Shown here: positions 35,405 through 45,238 of the stretch, piece after piece
Layout of the letters: the number at the start of each line of letters is the position of its first letter
Numbering within the stretch: the stretch's first letter is position 1
Origin: an uncultured Planococcus sp.
Lineage (GTDB): Bacteria > Bacillota > Bacilli > Bacillales_A > Planococcaceae
Assembly (NCBI GenBank): GCA_947493585.1
Contig: CANLRI010000001.1
Location: 1,116,001 to 1,180,000 of the forward strand
Direction: 5' to 3'
Length of the DNA stretch: 64,000 nt
Notes under the pieces: model-generated
Database searches by the model: none
Told to the model about the DNA's origin: nothing
Seen by the model: the letters and a program-made list of their open reading frames with translations, nothing else
Position numbers and translations under genes: made by a program

Positions 35405-35442
35405 AAAAAAGCGCAGGAAGCCAAAGCTTCCTGCGCTTTTTT
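35405..35442. terminator. Bidirectional terminator, degU / exonuclease
   Basis: AAAAAAGCGCAGGAAG / CTTCCTGCGCTTTTTT perfect hairpin; it touches the stop codon of the minus-strand exonuclease. Confidence 0.93.
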
Positions 35443-36049
35443 ACATGCGTCCGATGCAAAATTGATAGATCGATGCAGTGACGAGGCAATCTCCGAGCGC
35501 ATCATGGGCGTTGTGTTCGAGCTCAAGATAGGCGGATAATGTCGTCAATTTGTGGTTCGGTGTCTCTGTGATGAATTTACGTGCCAACCTGACTGTATCA
35601 ATGACTCGGTATGGCGGCACTGGTGTAATGTGCTCAAGAGCATAAAGGAATCCCATATCGAATGGTGCATTATGGGCGACAATCGGCAGATCTCCGATAA
35701 AGTCAATCAGTTGTGGAGCAATCTCCTCGATGACCGGCGCATCTTGAACATCGCCATTGCGGATGCCGGTGATGCGGGTAATCGTACTGGAAATTGGCCG
35801 TTCTGGATTGATTAGCAAGTACATCGTGTCCTGCTGTTGATGCCCGATATATTTAACGGCACCTATTTGGATGATCTTGTCGTCACCAGCACGCAAGCCG
35901 GTCGTTTCAAAATCTAGCACGATATAGTCATCTGCCGGTTCCATCGTCAAATTGTATTTTTTCGCTCGTGCAGCGGTTCTTCTTTTCGGGTACGTCCGTG
36001 TGTCCTGCATTTTCTGGTTGAGCAAACGCTCTGCCTCCCATTTTTCCAA
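35441..36049 (-). CDS. DEDDh-type 3'-5' exonuclease (DnaQ/PolC-epsilon-like)
   Basis: A 202-residue exonuclease domain protein. The four acidic catalytic positions are present: YIVLDFETTGL (Asp, Glu), HNAPFDMGFL (Asp), and HDALGDCLVT (His, Asp). A ~40-residue basic extension precedes the domain. I place the start at the TTG at 36049, because AAAGGAG lies eight bases upstream. ATGs at 36085 and 36121 have no ribosome site. The gene sits between degU and degV, where B. subtilis has nothing comparable, so it is a local insertion. Target nucleic acid unknown. Confidence 0.8.
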   Translation of the reverse strand: MEKWEAERLLNQKMQDTRTYPKRRTAARAKKYNLTMEPADDYIVLDFETTGLRAGDDKIIQIGAVKYIGHQQQDTMYLLINPERPISSTITRITGIRNGDVQDAPVIEEIAPQLIDFIGDLPIVAHNAPFDMGFLYALEHITPVPPYRVIDTVRLARKFITETPNHKLTTLSAYLELEHNAHDALGDCLVTASIYQFCIGRM

Positions 36050-36180
36050 ATGATCGTCTCCTTTCGGTTTCCTTCCATTGTACATGACAGCGAAAGGAAT
36101 TGTCCTGTCGCATATTGACACCGTTTCTTCATTGTATTCCGCGCGAGGCTATGGCAAAATGAGCGCAGGAGGAATGCATC

Positions 36181-36741
36181 ATGAAAAAATGGATAATGGC
36201 AACTGGGCTCATGCTCATGCTCGCAGGCTGTTCAGGCGAAGACGATTCGTCAGTCAATGGCAATACGGCAGAAGACGGCAATGCCACTAATGAAAACAAT
36301 GCAGTTGAACACGGCATCAAAGATCAAGAAGTAGGGTTTACATTGGACGATGAGGGAGACATCATCGCTGCGGATGTTCCAGAAGCTGAAAAGCAGGAAC
36401 TTCTTAGCGCGTATGAGGAATACATCGCTGCCTTCAACGCGGAAGATATGGACCGCTATATGGCGACCATCGCCGAAAACCCGGATGGTTTCGACCGTGA
36501 AGAAGATCAACAGGCATTAAGCGAAGCGTTTGAAAATTACGATACGACATATACGACAAGCGACGAAACAATCGTCAAATTCGAAGAGGAGCGAGCGGAA
36601 GTGTTCGCTACCATCGATGTGGAAATGAATGAAGCCGGCACAGAGCAAGGCATGCAACAATCCGGACGCCAAGTGGTCGTTTTCAAAAAAGAGCAGGACG
36701 ACTGGAAAGTAACGAGCCTGCACTTTATCGGAAATCAATAA
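36181..36741 (+). CDS. Lipoprotein with NTF2-like domain
   Basis: A 186-residue predicted lipoprotein. The signal MKKWIMATGLMLMLAGC ends in the lipobox LAGC, with lipidation at Cys17. A Ser/Asn/Glu-rich linker (18-45) is followed by a C-terminal domain (about 70-186) resembling the NTF2/SnoaL-like fold (YEEYIAAFNAEDMDRYMATI, near the end VVVFKKEQDDWKVTSLHFI). Ligand unknown. AGGAGG lies close before the ATG. Single gene with its own terminator. Confidence 0.75.
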   Translation: MKKWIMATGLMLMLAGCSGEDDSSVNGNTAEDGNATNENNAVEHGIKDQEVGFTLDDEGDIIAADVPEAEKQELLSAYEEYIAAFNAEDMDRYMATIAENPDGFDREEDQQALSEAFENYDTTYTTSDETIVKFEEERAEVFATIDVEMNEAGTEQGMQQSGRQVVVFKKEQDDWKVTSLHFIGNQ

Positions 36742-36756
36742 TGGAAAACTAAACGA

Positions 36757-36807
36757 AAGGCTTTTCCTGGCAGGCAGATGGATGCTTTCAGCCGGAAAAG
36801 CTTTTTT
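36757..36807 (+). terminator. Terminator of lipoprotein gene
   Basis: GGCTTTTCCTGGC / GCCGGAAAAGCTT imperfect stem with a long loop and a six-T run. Confidence 0.75.
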
Positions 36808-36915
36808 GGATTCATGCCGGGTAAAATAATGTTGGATATAGACCTTTCAATGGATATGTTTTTTTGTCTATTGGCAGGCAAGTTTTGGTAAGATAGCAGT
36901 GGAGGCTGATTAAAA

Positions 36916-37746
36916 ATGAAAACAGCAATTGTGACAGACAGCACAGCATATATTCCGCAGCAGCAAGCACTAGATAAAGGCATACATGTGGTGCCTTTGC
37001 AGATTACATTCGGCAACGAGTCCTATGCGGAAACCGAATTGGATACTGTGGAATTCTACAAAAAAGCACGTGAAGAACTCCCGAAAACCTCTCAGCCGCC
37101 TATCGGTGAGTTCATTTCGTTATACGAGAAGCTTTCAGAGCAACATAAGGAAGTGGTAGCCATTCACCTGTCAAGCGGCATCAGCGGGACGATGGCCGGG
37201 TCGAAACAGGCAGGAGACATGACCGAAGGCGTGGATGTCCACGTGTTCGATTCTGAAATCGCTTGTGCGGTTCAAGGGTTCTATGCGCTAAAAGCAGCGG
37301 AGCTGGCAGAACAAGGCATAGACGCTAAAGGGATTGTCTCGGAACTTGAGGAAATGAAAAAAACCTTGCGCGCTTATTTCATGGTGGAAGACCTTCGTCA
37401 CTTGCAGCGCGGCGGTCGGTTATCAGGAGCGCAGGCTTTAGTAGGGAGCATGCTGCAAATCAAACCGCTCCTGCATTTCCAGGAAAAACTGATCGTTCCG
37501 TACGAAAAAATCCGCACACGGAAAAAAGCGATGAATCGCATCGCGGAAGAATTAAAAAAAGACTGCGGCAAGGGGCCGCTTCAAGCGACGGTCATCCATG
37601 CCAACCGGCTTGAAGAAGCGGAAAAATGGAAGGCGGAGCTTGAACTCGCCTGCCCGGATGTGGACTTCACGATCTCCCATTTTGGCCCGGTCATTGGCAC
37701 GCATTTAGGAGAAGGCGCGATGGGCCTTGGCTGGGCAAAGAAATAA
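36916..37746 (+). CDS. degV: DegV-family fatty-acid-binding protein
   Basis: A 276-residue DegV/FakB-type protein that binds a single fatty acid, presenting it to a fatty acid kinase in related systems. The opening TDSTAYIP, the central HLSSGISGTMAGS and VEDLRHLQRGGRLSGAQA are family hallmarks. GGAGG lies 12 bases before the ATG. Position directly upstream of comFA is conserved in Bacillus. The fatty acid kinase is not in the window. Confidence 0.9.
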   Translation: MKTAIVTDSTAYIPQQQALDKGIHVVPLQITFGNESYAETELDTVEFYKKAREELPKTSQPPIGEFISLYEKLSEQHKEVVAIHLSSGISGTMAGSKQAGDMTEGVDVHVFDSEIACAVQGFYALKAAELAEQGIDAKGIVSELEEMKKTLRAYFMVEDLRHLQRGGRLSGAQALVGSMLQIKPLLHFQEKLIVPYEKIRTRKKAMNRIAEELKKDCGKGPLQATVIHANRLEEAEKWKAELELACPDVDFTISHFGPVIGTHLGEGAMGLGWAKK

Positions 37747-37786
37747 CCGGCCAAGGCCTTTCGGCTATAAAAAAAGGAGGAAATCT

Positions 37787-39115
37787 ATGCAAGCCATCGA
37801 AGCATTTTTAACAGGACGGATATGGATAAGGCAATTCATCCCGTTCCCGCAAGAACTTGTGCAACAAGCAATCAATCAAGGCAACGCAATCGTGCTCAAC
37901 GGGATATCGGCCGATGGTCAATGTGCAAGATGCCTCGAGAAATCCCCCGATTACGTAATTCCTTACGCATGCGCGTCATGCGAAGCAGTCTGCCGCTATT
38001 GCCGGACATGCATCAAAATGGGGCGCATCAGCAGCTGCACGGAATTAGTGGTATGGCGAACGCCTTCCACAGTAAACGCTGGCCTCCGTACTTTCGGGTG
38101 GACTGGCGATTTGACGCCGTTGCAGGAAAGCGCATCAAAAGCCATTTCCAAAAGCATCCGTGAGCGAAAGGATCACTTGCTTTATGCGGTTTGCGGTGCC
38201 GGCAAAACAGAAATTCTTTTTTCACCGATCCACGAAGCGCTGCAAAAAGGGTTGCGAATTTGCGTAGCTGCACCGCGCACTGATGTCATCCTCGAACTCT
38301 CCCCCAGATTCAAACAGGCATTCCCCGACACCACGATCCATACACTTTACGGCGATAGCCCTGAACAAAGCGGCTACGGCGAAATCATCTTAGCCACCAC
38401 CCATCAATTGTATCGATTCCATGAAGCTTTTGATTTACTATTCGTCGATGAAGCGGATGCTTTTCCGTATTCGCTTGACCCATCGCTTGAGCGGGCAGTA
38501 AAAAAAGCCAGTAAGCCGTCCGCTCCTATCATCTACATTTCAGCCACTCCACCCAAAACTCTCCAGAAACGAATTACCGGACAATCCACGATTTTTAGGC
38601 GCTATCATGGTGCGCCACTGCCAGTTCCTGTTTACCGGGCGATGTGGAATTATGAACGTCAGATCCGAAAAGGCAATCTCCCTCTTCCATTAAAAAGGTG
38701 GATAGAAGACAAGCTGCAGAAACAGCAGCCCTTTCTTCTCTTTTTCCCATCCATTCAATTGATCGACCAAGTATGCCCACTCCTACACAAAGTCGACTCT
38801 CGGATTGAATCGGTTCATTCCAAAGATCCGCAACGCAAAGAAAAAGTGATGCAGTTGAGGGAAGGTATGCTAGCAGGTCTTGCCACCTCCACTATATTGG
38901 AACGCGGCATCACCATTCCACATTTGCAAGTCGCAGTCATCGGCTCCGATCATCGGGTGTTCGACCGGGCAGCGCTTATTCAAATTGCGGGGCGGGTCGG
39001 GCGAAGCGCGAAAGATCCTACAGGAGAAGTCGTCTTTTTCCACAATGGCATCACCAGGCAAATGGACGCGGCCAGGCAAGAGATTCTCTTCTATAACAAG
39101 GAGGGACGCGTATGA
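37787..39115 (+). CDS. comFA: Competence protein ComFA, DNA translocase
   Basis: A 442-residue DEAD-box-like ATPase that helps pull transforming DNA into the cytoplasm. A four-cysteine zinc motif (CARC...CASC...CRYCRTC, about 44-78) precedes the helicase core with Walker A CGAGKTE, Walker B/DEAD box VDEADAFP, and ISATPP (motif III). The C-terminal motif VI is QIAGRVGRS. The start at 37787 has AAGGAGG seven bases upstream; the frame's earlier ATG lies in degV. Coupled to comFC by an ATGA overlap. Confidence 0.95.
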   Translation: MQAIEAFLTGRIWIRQFIPFPQELVQQAINQGNAIVLNGISADGQCARCLEKSPDYVIPYACASCEAVCRYCRTCIKMGRISSCTELVVWRTPSTVNAGLRTFGWTGDLTPLQESASKAISKSIRERKDHLLYAVCGAGKTEILFSPIHEALQKGLRICVAAPRTDVILELSPRFKQAFPDTTIHTLYGDSPEQSGYGEIILATTHQLYRFHEAFDLLFVDEADAFPYSLDPSLERAVKKASKPSAPIIYISATPPKTLQKRITGQSTIFRRYHGAPLPVPVYRAMWNYERQIRKGNLPLPLKRWIEDKLQKQQPFLLFFPSIQLIDQVCPLLHKVDSRIESVHSKDPQRKEKVMQLREGMLAGLATSTILERGITIPHLQVAVIGSDHRVFDRAALIQIAGRVGRSAKDPTGEVVFFHNGITRQMDAARQEILFYNKEGRV

Positions 39116-39771
39116 ACTGCTGTTTATGCGACCAAGCCTTGCGCTTTGTCCCTTCGTGGCGCGGTATTTTCCTTTACGAAGCGCCAGAACTGCTGTGCCA
39201 GCCTTGCCGAAACGAGTTTTCGAAGACCACCCAACAGGGCTGCAAATTTTGCGGCAAAGAAGGGGAAGCGATATGCCATGATTGCCATTATTGGGAAGAA
39301 CATGGCTACCGCGAACTTATCCATTCAGGAAAAAGCCTATACCGCTACAATGACGCCATGAAAGACTGGTTCCATCAATATAAGTTTTTAAAAGATGTCT
39401 TATTGGCCCGGGTATTTGCTAAGGATATAAGGGAAGCCTTAGTGAATGAGCGGGCAATGGTCGTGCCGATTCCGCTGAATAACGAAAAGCTGCGCGAACG
39501 AAGCTTTTCTCAAGTAGATGAATTACTGCTGGCGGCAGGAATTCCATACTGTCATCTGCTGGAGAAATGCGGTGAAACTTTAGGCGAGAAAACCCGCCAG
39601 GAACGGATGGCGACCAAGCAGTTGTTTCACCTGAACGGGGAAGCGGTTCCGAAACAGCTGGTGTTGGTGGATGATCTTTATACCACGGGCACGACAATGC
39701 GGCAGGCAGCAAAAACTTTGCAAGAAGCTGGTGCCGAGTCAATCCGCATCCTCACGTTGATCCGTGCATAA
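39112..39771 (+). CDS. comFC: ComFC, phosphoribosyltransferase-like competence protein
   Basis: A 219-residue ComF-family protein. An N-terminal double zinc ribbon (CCLC...CQPC...CKFCGK...CHDC, about 3-60) is followed by a phosphoribosyltransferase domain with the PRPP loop VLVDDLYTTGTT near the C-terminus. It is needed for DNA uptake, where it is thought to partner with ComFA. The start overlaps the comFA stop by four bases. comFB, which lies between the two in B. subtilis, is absent. Confidence 0.93.
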   Translation: MNCCLCDQALRFVPSWRGIFLYEAPELLCQPCRNEFSKTTQQGCKFCGKEGEAICHDCHYWEEHGYRELIHSGKSLYRYNDAMKDWFHQYKFLKDVLLARVFAKDIREALVNERAMVVPIPLNNEKLRERSFSQVDELLLAAGIPYCHLLEKCGETLGEKTRQERMATKQLFHLNGEAVPKQLVLVDDLYTTGTTMRQAAKTLQEAGAESIRILTLIRA

Positions 39772-39801
39772 ATTTGAACAATGAACCGGCGCATAAGCAA
39801 T

Positions 39802-39829
39802 AAAAAAAACAGCTGCATAGCAGCCGTTT
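39802..39829 (-). terminator. Terminator of SDR gene
   Basis: Minus strand: AAACGGCTG / CAGCTGTTT-type hairpin (one mismatch) followed by a run of T. Confidence 0.75.
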
Positions 39830-39832
39830 GTA

Positions 39833-40540
39833 TTAATGTTCGTAAATCATTTTGCGTGTCATGCCGCCGTCAATTGTCAAACACTCGCCGGTAATGAATG
39901 AATTATCGGGATTCGACAAAAACAGGCAGGCTCTGGCGATATCGTCTGTGGTGCCGACACGCCCGCTCCAATGCTGCTCATGGTCGACTTTTCGCAGTTC
40001 ATCCTGATCACCTGTATGTATCCAGCCGGGTGCGATCGAATTTACGCGAATGCCTTTTGTATGGAGGCTTGCGGCGAGCGAATGGCTGAGCGCAAAAATC
40101 CCGCCTTTGGAAGCAGAGTAGCTTTCTGTGCCTTGTTCTGACATGAACGCTCTTGTCGATGACATATTGACAATCGATCGGATGTCCTCGTCCATATAAC
40201 GGGCAGCTTCACGGCTGCAGATAAAGACGCTCTTCAAGTTTGTATTGAGCACGCGGTCCCAATCTTCTTCAGTCAATTCCCAAAGCGGCGTGAATTCTGA
40301 GACTCCGGCGTTGTTGATCAGCACATGGATGCTGCCATGGGCTTTATGGATTTCAGAAAAGACGCGTTCGACTTCCGAAAAGCTCCCTACATCACATTGG
40401 CGGTATTCCACACCGTCGATCTTGACCTCTTCAATATCCAAGCCGATGACGTTTGCGCCTTCTTTTTGGAAATATTGTGCTACGGTTTTCCCGATACCTT
40501 GTGCGGCACCTGTCACTACAATCGTTTTATTTGTAAACAT
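39833..40540 (-). CDS. Short-chain dehydrogenase/reductase
   Basis: A 235-residue classical SDR. The cofactor motif TGAAQGIG, NNAG, and the catalytic Ser-Tyr-Lys (SSTRAFMSEQGTESYSASKGG) are intact. The C-terminal ITGECLTIDGGM is typical of 3-oxoacyl-ACP reductase/glucose dehydrogenase-like members. Substrate unknown. The ATG at 40540 has AAGGAG nine bases upstream; the ATG three codons earlier abuts that site. It stands where Bacillus carries the flagellar gene block. Confidence 0.85.
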   Translation of the reverse strand: MFTNKTIVVTGAAQGIGKTVAQYFQKEGANVIGLDIEEVKIDGVEYRQCDVGSFSEVERVFSEIHKAHGSIHVLINNAGVSEFTPLWELTEEDWDRVLNTNLKSVFICSREAARYMDEDIRSIVNMSSTRAFMSEQGTESYSASKGGIFALSHSLAASLHTKGIRVNSIAPGWIHTGDQDELRKVDHEQHWSGRVGTTDDIARACLFLSNPDNSFITGECLTIDGGMTRKMIYEH

Positions 40541-40598
40541 GGGCTTCATCTCCTTGTCATATAGTTTACCTTTTTACTATAGTAGTGAAACTTTTTAC

Positions 40599-40624
40599 GT
40601 TTCAAGAAGGATTCCGGAGGGAAC
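40599..40624 (+). promoter_or_regulatory. SigB-like promoter of hpf
   Basis: GTTTCA (40599-40604), 14 bases, GGGAAC (40619-40624). Partial match to the sigma-B consensus. B. subtilis hpf (yvyD) is known to be a SigB/SigH target, which supports the reading. Confidence 0.4.
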
Positions 40625-40666
40625 AACTAGAAATAGATAGATAGCAAAACAGAAGGAGGAGTTCAC

Positions 40667-41236
40667 ATGCTGCAATTCAACATCAGAGGCGAGAATATTG
40701 AGGTAACTCCCGCAATACGCGAACACATCGAGAAGAAGGTAGAGAAAATCGAACGCTACTTCACCGATGGAGCGAATGCAACAGCGATGGTCAACTTGAA
40801 AACGTATAACCATAACCAAACAAAAGTGGAAGTAACCATTCCGATGAAAAACTTAACACTACGTGCTGAAGAACGGCACGATGATCTCTATGCAGCGATC
40901 GATTTGATCGTTTCAAAACTGGAGCGTCAAATCCGCAAGTATAAAACGAAAGTCAACCGCAAATTCCGTGACCGCGAAGGAATGGGTCTCGCGTTTGCTA
41001 TAGCTGAAAGCGAAGCGCAGAATAATGGTTCTTCGGAATCGGATGATGAGGAAGACTTGAAAATCGTCCGTACGAAACAATTCGATTTAAAACCGATGGA
41101 CGAGGAAGAAGCAGTTCTTCAGATGAACATGCTCGGGCATAGTTTCTTCGTCTTCACAGACGCTGAATCCAACGGTACGAACATTGTCTACAAACGTAAA
41201 GACGGTTCGTACGGATTAATCGAAACAACTTCATAA
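40667..41236 (+). CDS. hpf: Long-form ribosome hibernation promoting factor
   Basis: A 189-residue HPF that joins two 70S ribosomes into inactive 100S dimers under stress or in stationary phase. The N-terminal S30AE domain (1-100: MLQFNIRGENIEVTPAIREHI) binds the decoding region, and a linker leads to the C-terminal dimerisation domain (about 128-189: VRTKQFDLKPMDEEEAVLQM, LGHSFFVFTDAES). AAGGAGG lies seven bases before the ATG. Conserved position upstream of secA. Confidence 0.95.
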   Translation: MLQFNIRGENIEVTPAIREHIEKKVEKIERYFTDGANATAMVNLKTYNHNQTKVEVTIPMKNLTLRAEERHDDLYAAIDLIVSKLERQIRKYKTKVNRKFRDREGMGLAFAIAESEAQNNGSSESDDEEDLKIVRTKQFDLKPMDEEEAVLQMNMLGHSFFVFTDAESNGTNIVYKRKDGSYGLIETTS

Positions 41237-41237
41237 T

Positions 41238-41270
41238 AATAAAAGCCTCCTGTAACGGGAGGCTTTTATT
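41238..41270 (+). terminator. Terminator of hpf
   Basis: AATAAAAGCCTCC / GGAGGCTTTTATT hairpin. Confidence 0.88.
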
Positions 41271-41374
41271 ATGCGGTTATTTATATGTACGGTTCTTATT
41301 CCCCCCAGATTGCAGCTGTATCAACAATCGTTTCTTTTTGAGGTTTTTTGGCGTACAGACAGGAAATGCATTAT

Positions 41375-41403
41375 TTGCACGCTTTATAGTGCAGTGTTAA
41401 AAT
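41375..41403 (+). promoter_or_regulatory. Predicted SigA promoter of secA
   Basis: TTGCAC (41375-41380), 17-base spacer, TAAAAT (41398-41403), 122 bases before the secA start. Confidence 0.6.
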
Positions 41404-41525
41404 GAATGGTGAGATTTTTTTTGAAAATGCTGCATATGATTAAGATAAACCCAATGAATGAAAATATGAGCAATAGCGGTTCGCAGGCTTTTCAGCCGCA
41501 ATCGCCATGCAGGGAGCGGTTAAAC

Positions 41526-44042
41526 ATGCTTGGAGTATTGAATAAAGTATTTGACCCGAACAAACGGGATTTAAAACGATTGGAAAAAGTGTCTGACCAG
41601 GTGGAAGCTCTGGCCGATGAGTATACGGCTAAAACAGACGAAGCCTTAAAAGCAAAAACAGCTGAATTCACAGCGCGTTTCGAGCAAGGCGAGTCACTCG
41701 ACGACATGCTGCCTGAAGCATTTGCGACAGTGCGCGAGGCATCAAAGCGCGTACTTGGAATGTATCCATTCCGTGTTCAAATTATGGGTGCCGCATCGCT
41801 TCATCAAGGGAATATTTCCGAGATGAAAACGGGTGAAGGTAAAACATTGACTTCGACGATGGCTGTTTATTTAAATGCCATCACGAAAAAAGGCGTCCAT
41901 GTCGTGACCGTCAATGAATACTTGGCGAGCCGCGATGCGGAAGAAATGGGCCAACTTTATAATTGGCTCGGCCTGACGATTGGGCTTAACGTCAACAGCA
42001 TGACAAAAGAACAAAAACGCGAAGCTTACCAGGCGGACATCACGTACAGCACAAACAACGAGCTTGGCTTTGATTATCTGCGCGATAATATGGTCCTTTA
42101 TAAAGAAGACATGGTCCAGCGGCCGCTTCATTTTGCCGTGATCGATGAAGTCGATTCAATCTTGATCGATGAAGCGCGAACTCCGTTGATCATTTCAGGC
42201 CAAGCGGCAAAGTCTGCACAGCTTTACATGCAGGCGAATGCGTTTGGGCGATTGCTGCAAAAAGACAGTGATTATGCTTATGATGAGACGACAAAAGGCG
42301 TCGTATTGACAGAAGAAGGCATTGAAAAAGTTGAGAAAGCGTTCAGCGTCGATAACCTTTTCGATTTAACCCATGTACGCTTGAACCATGCGATCAACCA
42401 ATCGCTTAAAGCACATGTCACGATGCAAAAAGATGTCGATTATGTTGTACAAGACGGCGAAGTGGTCATCGTTGACCAATTTACAGGACGACTCATGAAA
42501 GGCCGCCGCTATTCTGACGGGCTTCATCAGGCGATTGAAGCCAAGGAAGGCCTTGAAGTCCAGAACGAATCGATGACAATGGCAACGATCACATTCCAGA
42601 ACTATTTCCGCAAATATGAGAAATTGTCTGGTATGACCGGTACGGCGAAAACGGAAGAAGAAGAGTTCCGCAATATCTATAACATGAACGTCATCTCCAT
42701 TCCGACGAACAAGCCGATCATCCGTGATGACCGTGTCGATTTAATCTACGCAACTACTGAAGGCAAATACAAAGCGGTTTCTGAAGACATCATCGAGCGC
42801 CATAAAAAAGGGCAGCCGGTTCTTGTTGGTACGGTTGCGATTGAAACGTCTGAAATTATTTCCGAGTATTTGACGAAGAAAGGTATCAAGCATTCGGTCT
42901 TGAACGCGAAGAACCACGCACACGAAGCCGAAATTATCCAGGATGCCGGCCAAAAAGGCGCCGTCACGATTGCCACGAACATGGCAGGGCGTGGAACGGA
43001 CATCAAATTGGGTGAAGGGGTCATTGAAGCGGGCGGTCTTGCGGTCATCGGTACCGAACGCCACGAGTCTCGCCGGATCGATAATCAGCTCCGCGGCCGT
43101 TCTGGACGTCAGGGAGATCCCGGCGTGACGCAATTCTATCTATCGCTTGAAGATGATTTGATGCGCCGCTTCGGATCAGACGCTATGCGCAATATGATGG
43201 GCAAATTGGGAATGGACGATACCCAGCCTTTGCAATCACGTATGGTGACGCGTTCTGTAGAATCTGCTCAAAAACGGGTGGAAGGCAATAACTTCGATGC
43301 ACGGAAACGTCTTTTGCAGTATGATGATGTCTTGCGTGAACAACGTGAAATCATCTATAAAGAGCGGATGGAAGTGCTCGAGACAGACGATATGCGTGAA
43401 CTGGTCGACAATATGATCGACAGCTCGATCGACCGTATGGTAGCGAGCTATACAACGGCAGAAAAACCGGAAGAATGGCACTTGAAGTCGTTGACGGAAG
43501 TGATTGCTGCCAATCTGCTGCCAGAAGATACGATCACTGAACAAGATTTGGAAGGCAAGACGCAAGACCAGATCATTGAATTTGTGCGCAGCAAAGTAAC
43601 AGCGCATTACGATGAAAAAGAAGTCGAAATGACGCCTGACCGCATGCGCGAATTTGAGAAGGTCGTGCTATTGCGTTCAATCGATACGAAATGGATCGAC
43701 CATATCGATGCGATGGACCAATTGCGACAAGGAATCCATTTGCGTGCATACGGCCAGAACGATCCGCTTCGTGAGTACCAGAACGAAGGCTTTGCCATGT
43801 TCGAAGCGATGATCGAGGCGATTGAAGACGATGTGGCGAAATACGCCATGAAAGCCGAAATCAAGAACAACCTCGAGCGTGAAGAAGTGGCGAAAGGCCA
43901 AGCCGTCAACCCGAAAGAAGGCGGCGAAGCACCACGCAAGAGAAAAGAGCCGGCACGCCGGGAGATGGAAGTCGGACGGAATGACTTGTGTCCATGCGGC
44001 AGCGGCAAAAAATTCAAGAACTGCCACGGTGCAGCTTCGTAA
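41526..44042 (+). CDS. secA: Preprotein translocase ATPase SecA
   Basis: An 838-residue motor that drives secreted proteins through SecYEG. The Walker A motif [12 protein letters not shown] (about 100-112), the DEAD-like [13 protein letters not shown], the preprotein-crosslinking region and the C-terminal zinc tail [14 protein letters not shown] (SecB/ribosome/lipid-binding element) are all complete. The start at 41526 is chosen for family length and the GGGAG before it; the frame extends 40 codons further upstream without support. Followed by prfB after a hairpin. Confidence 0.97.
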   Translation: MLGVLNKVFDPNKRDLKRLEKVSDQVEALADEYTAKTDEALKAKTAEFTARFEQGESLDDMLPEAFATVREASKRVLGMYPFRVQIMGAASLHQGNISEMKTGEGKTLTSTMAVYLNAITKKGVHVVTVNEYLASRDAEEMGQLYNWLGLTIGLNVNSMTKEQKREAYQADITYSTNNELGFDYLRDNMVLYKEDMVQRPLHFAVIDEVDSILIDEARTPLIISGQAAKSAQLYMQANAFGRLLQKDSDYAYDETTKGVVLTEEGIEKVEKAFSVDNLFDLTHVRLNHAINQSLKAHVTMQKDVDYVVQDGEVVIVDQFTGRLMKGRRYSDGLHQAIEAKEGLEVQNESMTMATITFQNYFRKYEKLSGMTGTAKTEEEEFRNIYNMNVISIPTNKPIIRDDRVDLIYATTEGKYKAVSEDIIERHKKGQPVLVGTVAIETSEIISEYLTKKGIKHSVLNAKNHAHEAEIIQDAGQKGAVTIATNMAGRGTDIKLGEGVIEAGGLAVIGTERHESRRIDNQLRGRSGRQGDPGVTQFYLSLEDDLMRRFGSDAMRNMMGKLGMDDTQPLQSRMVTRSVESAQKRVEGNNFDARKRLLQYDDVLREQREIIYKERMEVLETDDMRELVDNMIDSSIDRMVASYTTAEKPEEWHLKSLTEVIAANLLPEDTITEQDLEGKTQDQIIEFVRSKVTAHYDEKEVEMTPDRMREFEKVVLLRSIDTKWIDHIDAMDQLRQGIHLRAYGQNDPLREYQNEGFAMFEAMIEAIEDDVAKYAMKAEIKNNLEREEVAKGQAVNPKEGGEAPRKRKEPARREMEVGRNDLCPCGSGKKFKNCHGAAS

Positions 44043-44056
44043 ACAAGTGTTTATGG

Positions 44057-44080
44057 CCGAAGAGCAAAAGCTCTTCGGCA
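44057..44080 (+). other. Intercistronic hairpin between secA and prfB
   Basis: GCCGAAGAGC-aaaa-GCTCTTCGGC, a perfect 10-bp stem with a 4-base loop but no T run after it. It could be a weak terminator, an mRNA processing site, or a stability element just upstream of the prfB ribosome site. Confidence 0.7.
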
Positions 44081-44102
44081 TTATTATGAGGAGGAACTTT
44101 AT

Positions 44103-45207
44103 ATGATGGAATTAGCGGATATTCGCAACGAGCTCGACAAAACAGCCGAAAAACTGGCGGACTTCAGGGGGTCTCTTTGACTTAGAAAACAAAGAGGCAC
44201 GTATTCAGGAATTGGACGAGCGAATGATCGACCCGAATTTCTGGAATAATCAAGAAGAAGCGCAAGTAGTCATTTCCGAAGTGAATGCATTGAAAGATAC
44301 AGTCAATCGCTACCGCAAGTTCGAGGAAGAGCAAGAGAATATGGAAATGACGCTTGAACTATTGCGCGAAGAACCAGATGAGGAACTTCACGAAGAAGTG
44401 AGCGGGGAACTGAAGCAGTTTCTTAAAGATTTAAACGCGTTCGAGTTAGAGCTTCTATTGAGTGAAGAATACGATAAAAACAATGCCATATTGGAATTAC
44501 ACCCTGGTGCTGGCGGAACGGAATCCCAGGATTGGTGCTCGATGCTTTTGCGCATGTACACGCGCTGGGCTGAGAAACGCGGATTCAAAGTAGAAACTTT
44601 GGATTATCTGGCGGGAGACGAGGCAGGCGTCAAATCGGTGACACTTGGCATAAAAGGCCATAATGCTTACGGCTATTTGAAAGCTGAAAAAGGCGTCCAT
44701 CGTTTGGTCCGCATTTCGCCTTTCGACTCCTCAGGTCGCCGCCACACATCCTTCGTGTCGTGTGAAGTGATGCCGGAATTCACAGGCGAAATCGAAATCG
44801 ATATCCGCACCGAAGATTTGAAAGTCGATACGTACCGTGCAAGCGGCGCCGGTGGACAGCACATCAATACGACAGACTCCGCTGTCCGGATCACCCACTT
44901 GCCGACCGGTGCCGTAGTAACGTGTCAACAGGAGCGTTCACAGATCAAAAACCGGGAAAAAGCGATGCAAATGCTGAAAGCGAAACTCTATGCATTGAAG
45001 ATCGAAGAGCAGGAAAAGGAATTGCTGGAAATCCGCGGCGAACAAAAAGAAATCGGCTGGGGCAGCCAAATCCGCTCTTACGTTTTCCATCCCTATTCCA
45101 TGGTTAAAGACCACCGTACGAACTACGAAACAGGAAATCTCCAGGCTGTTATGGACGGCGATCTCGATGGATTTATTCATGCGATGTTGCGTTCCAAAAT
45201 GCAATAA
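44103..45207 (+). CDS. prfB: Peptide chain release factor 2, made by programmed +1 frameshift
   Basis: RF2 recognises UGA and UAA stop codons. The gene is in two frames: 25 codons from ATG 44103 to CTT 44175-44177, then in-frame TGA (44178-44180). Shifting forward one base continues with GAC TTA GAA to the stop at 45207, giving 367 residues. The GGQ peptidyl-release motif is in [15 protein letters not shown], and the anticodon-like region follows family pattern. GGAGG lies eight bases before the start. The frameshift lets RF2 limit its own synthesis, so the TGA is not a mutation. Confidence 0.97.
44166..44181 (+). promoter_or_regulatory. RF2 programmed frameshift site
   Basis: The Shine-Dalgarno-like AGGGGG (44166-44171) sits three bases before CTT TGA C, the canonical slippery stop of bacterial prfB genes. 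The spacing and bases match the classic element. Confidence 0.95.
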
Positions 45208-45238
45208 GCTATAAAAATCCTATTGGTTTTTTAAAAAT

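Noticed and set aside
41406..41525. 40-codon extension of SecA
   Set aside because: It begins almost on top of the predicted promoter -10, has no ribosome site, and makes the protein longer than the family norm.
44178..44180. In-frame stop making prfB a pseudogene
   Set aside because: It is the conserved programmed frameshift of RF2, with the upstream Shine-Dalgarno-like element present.
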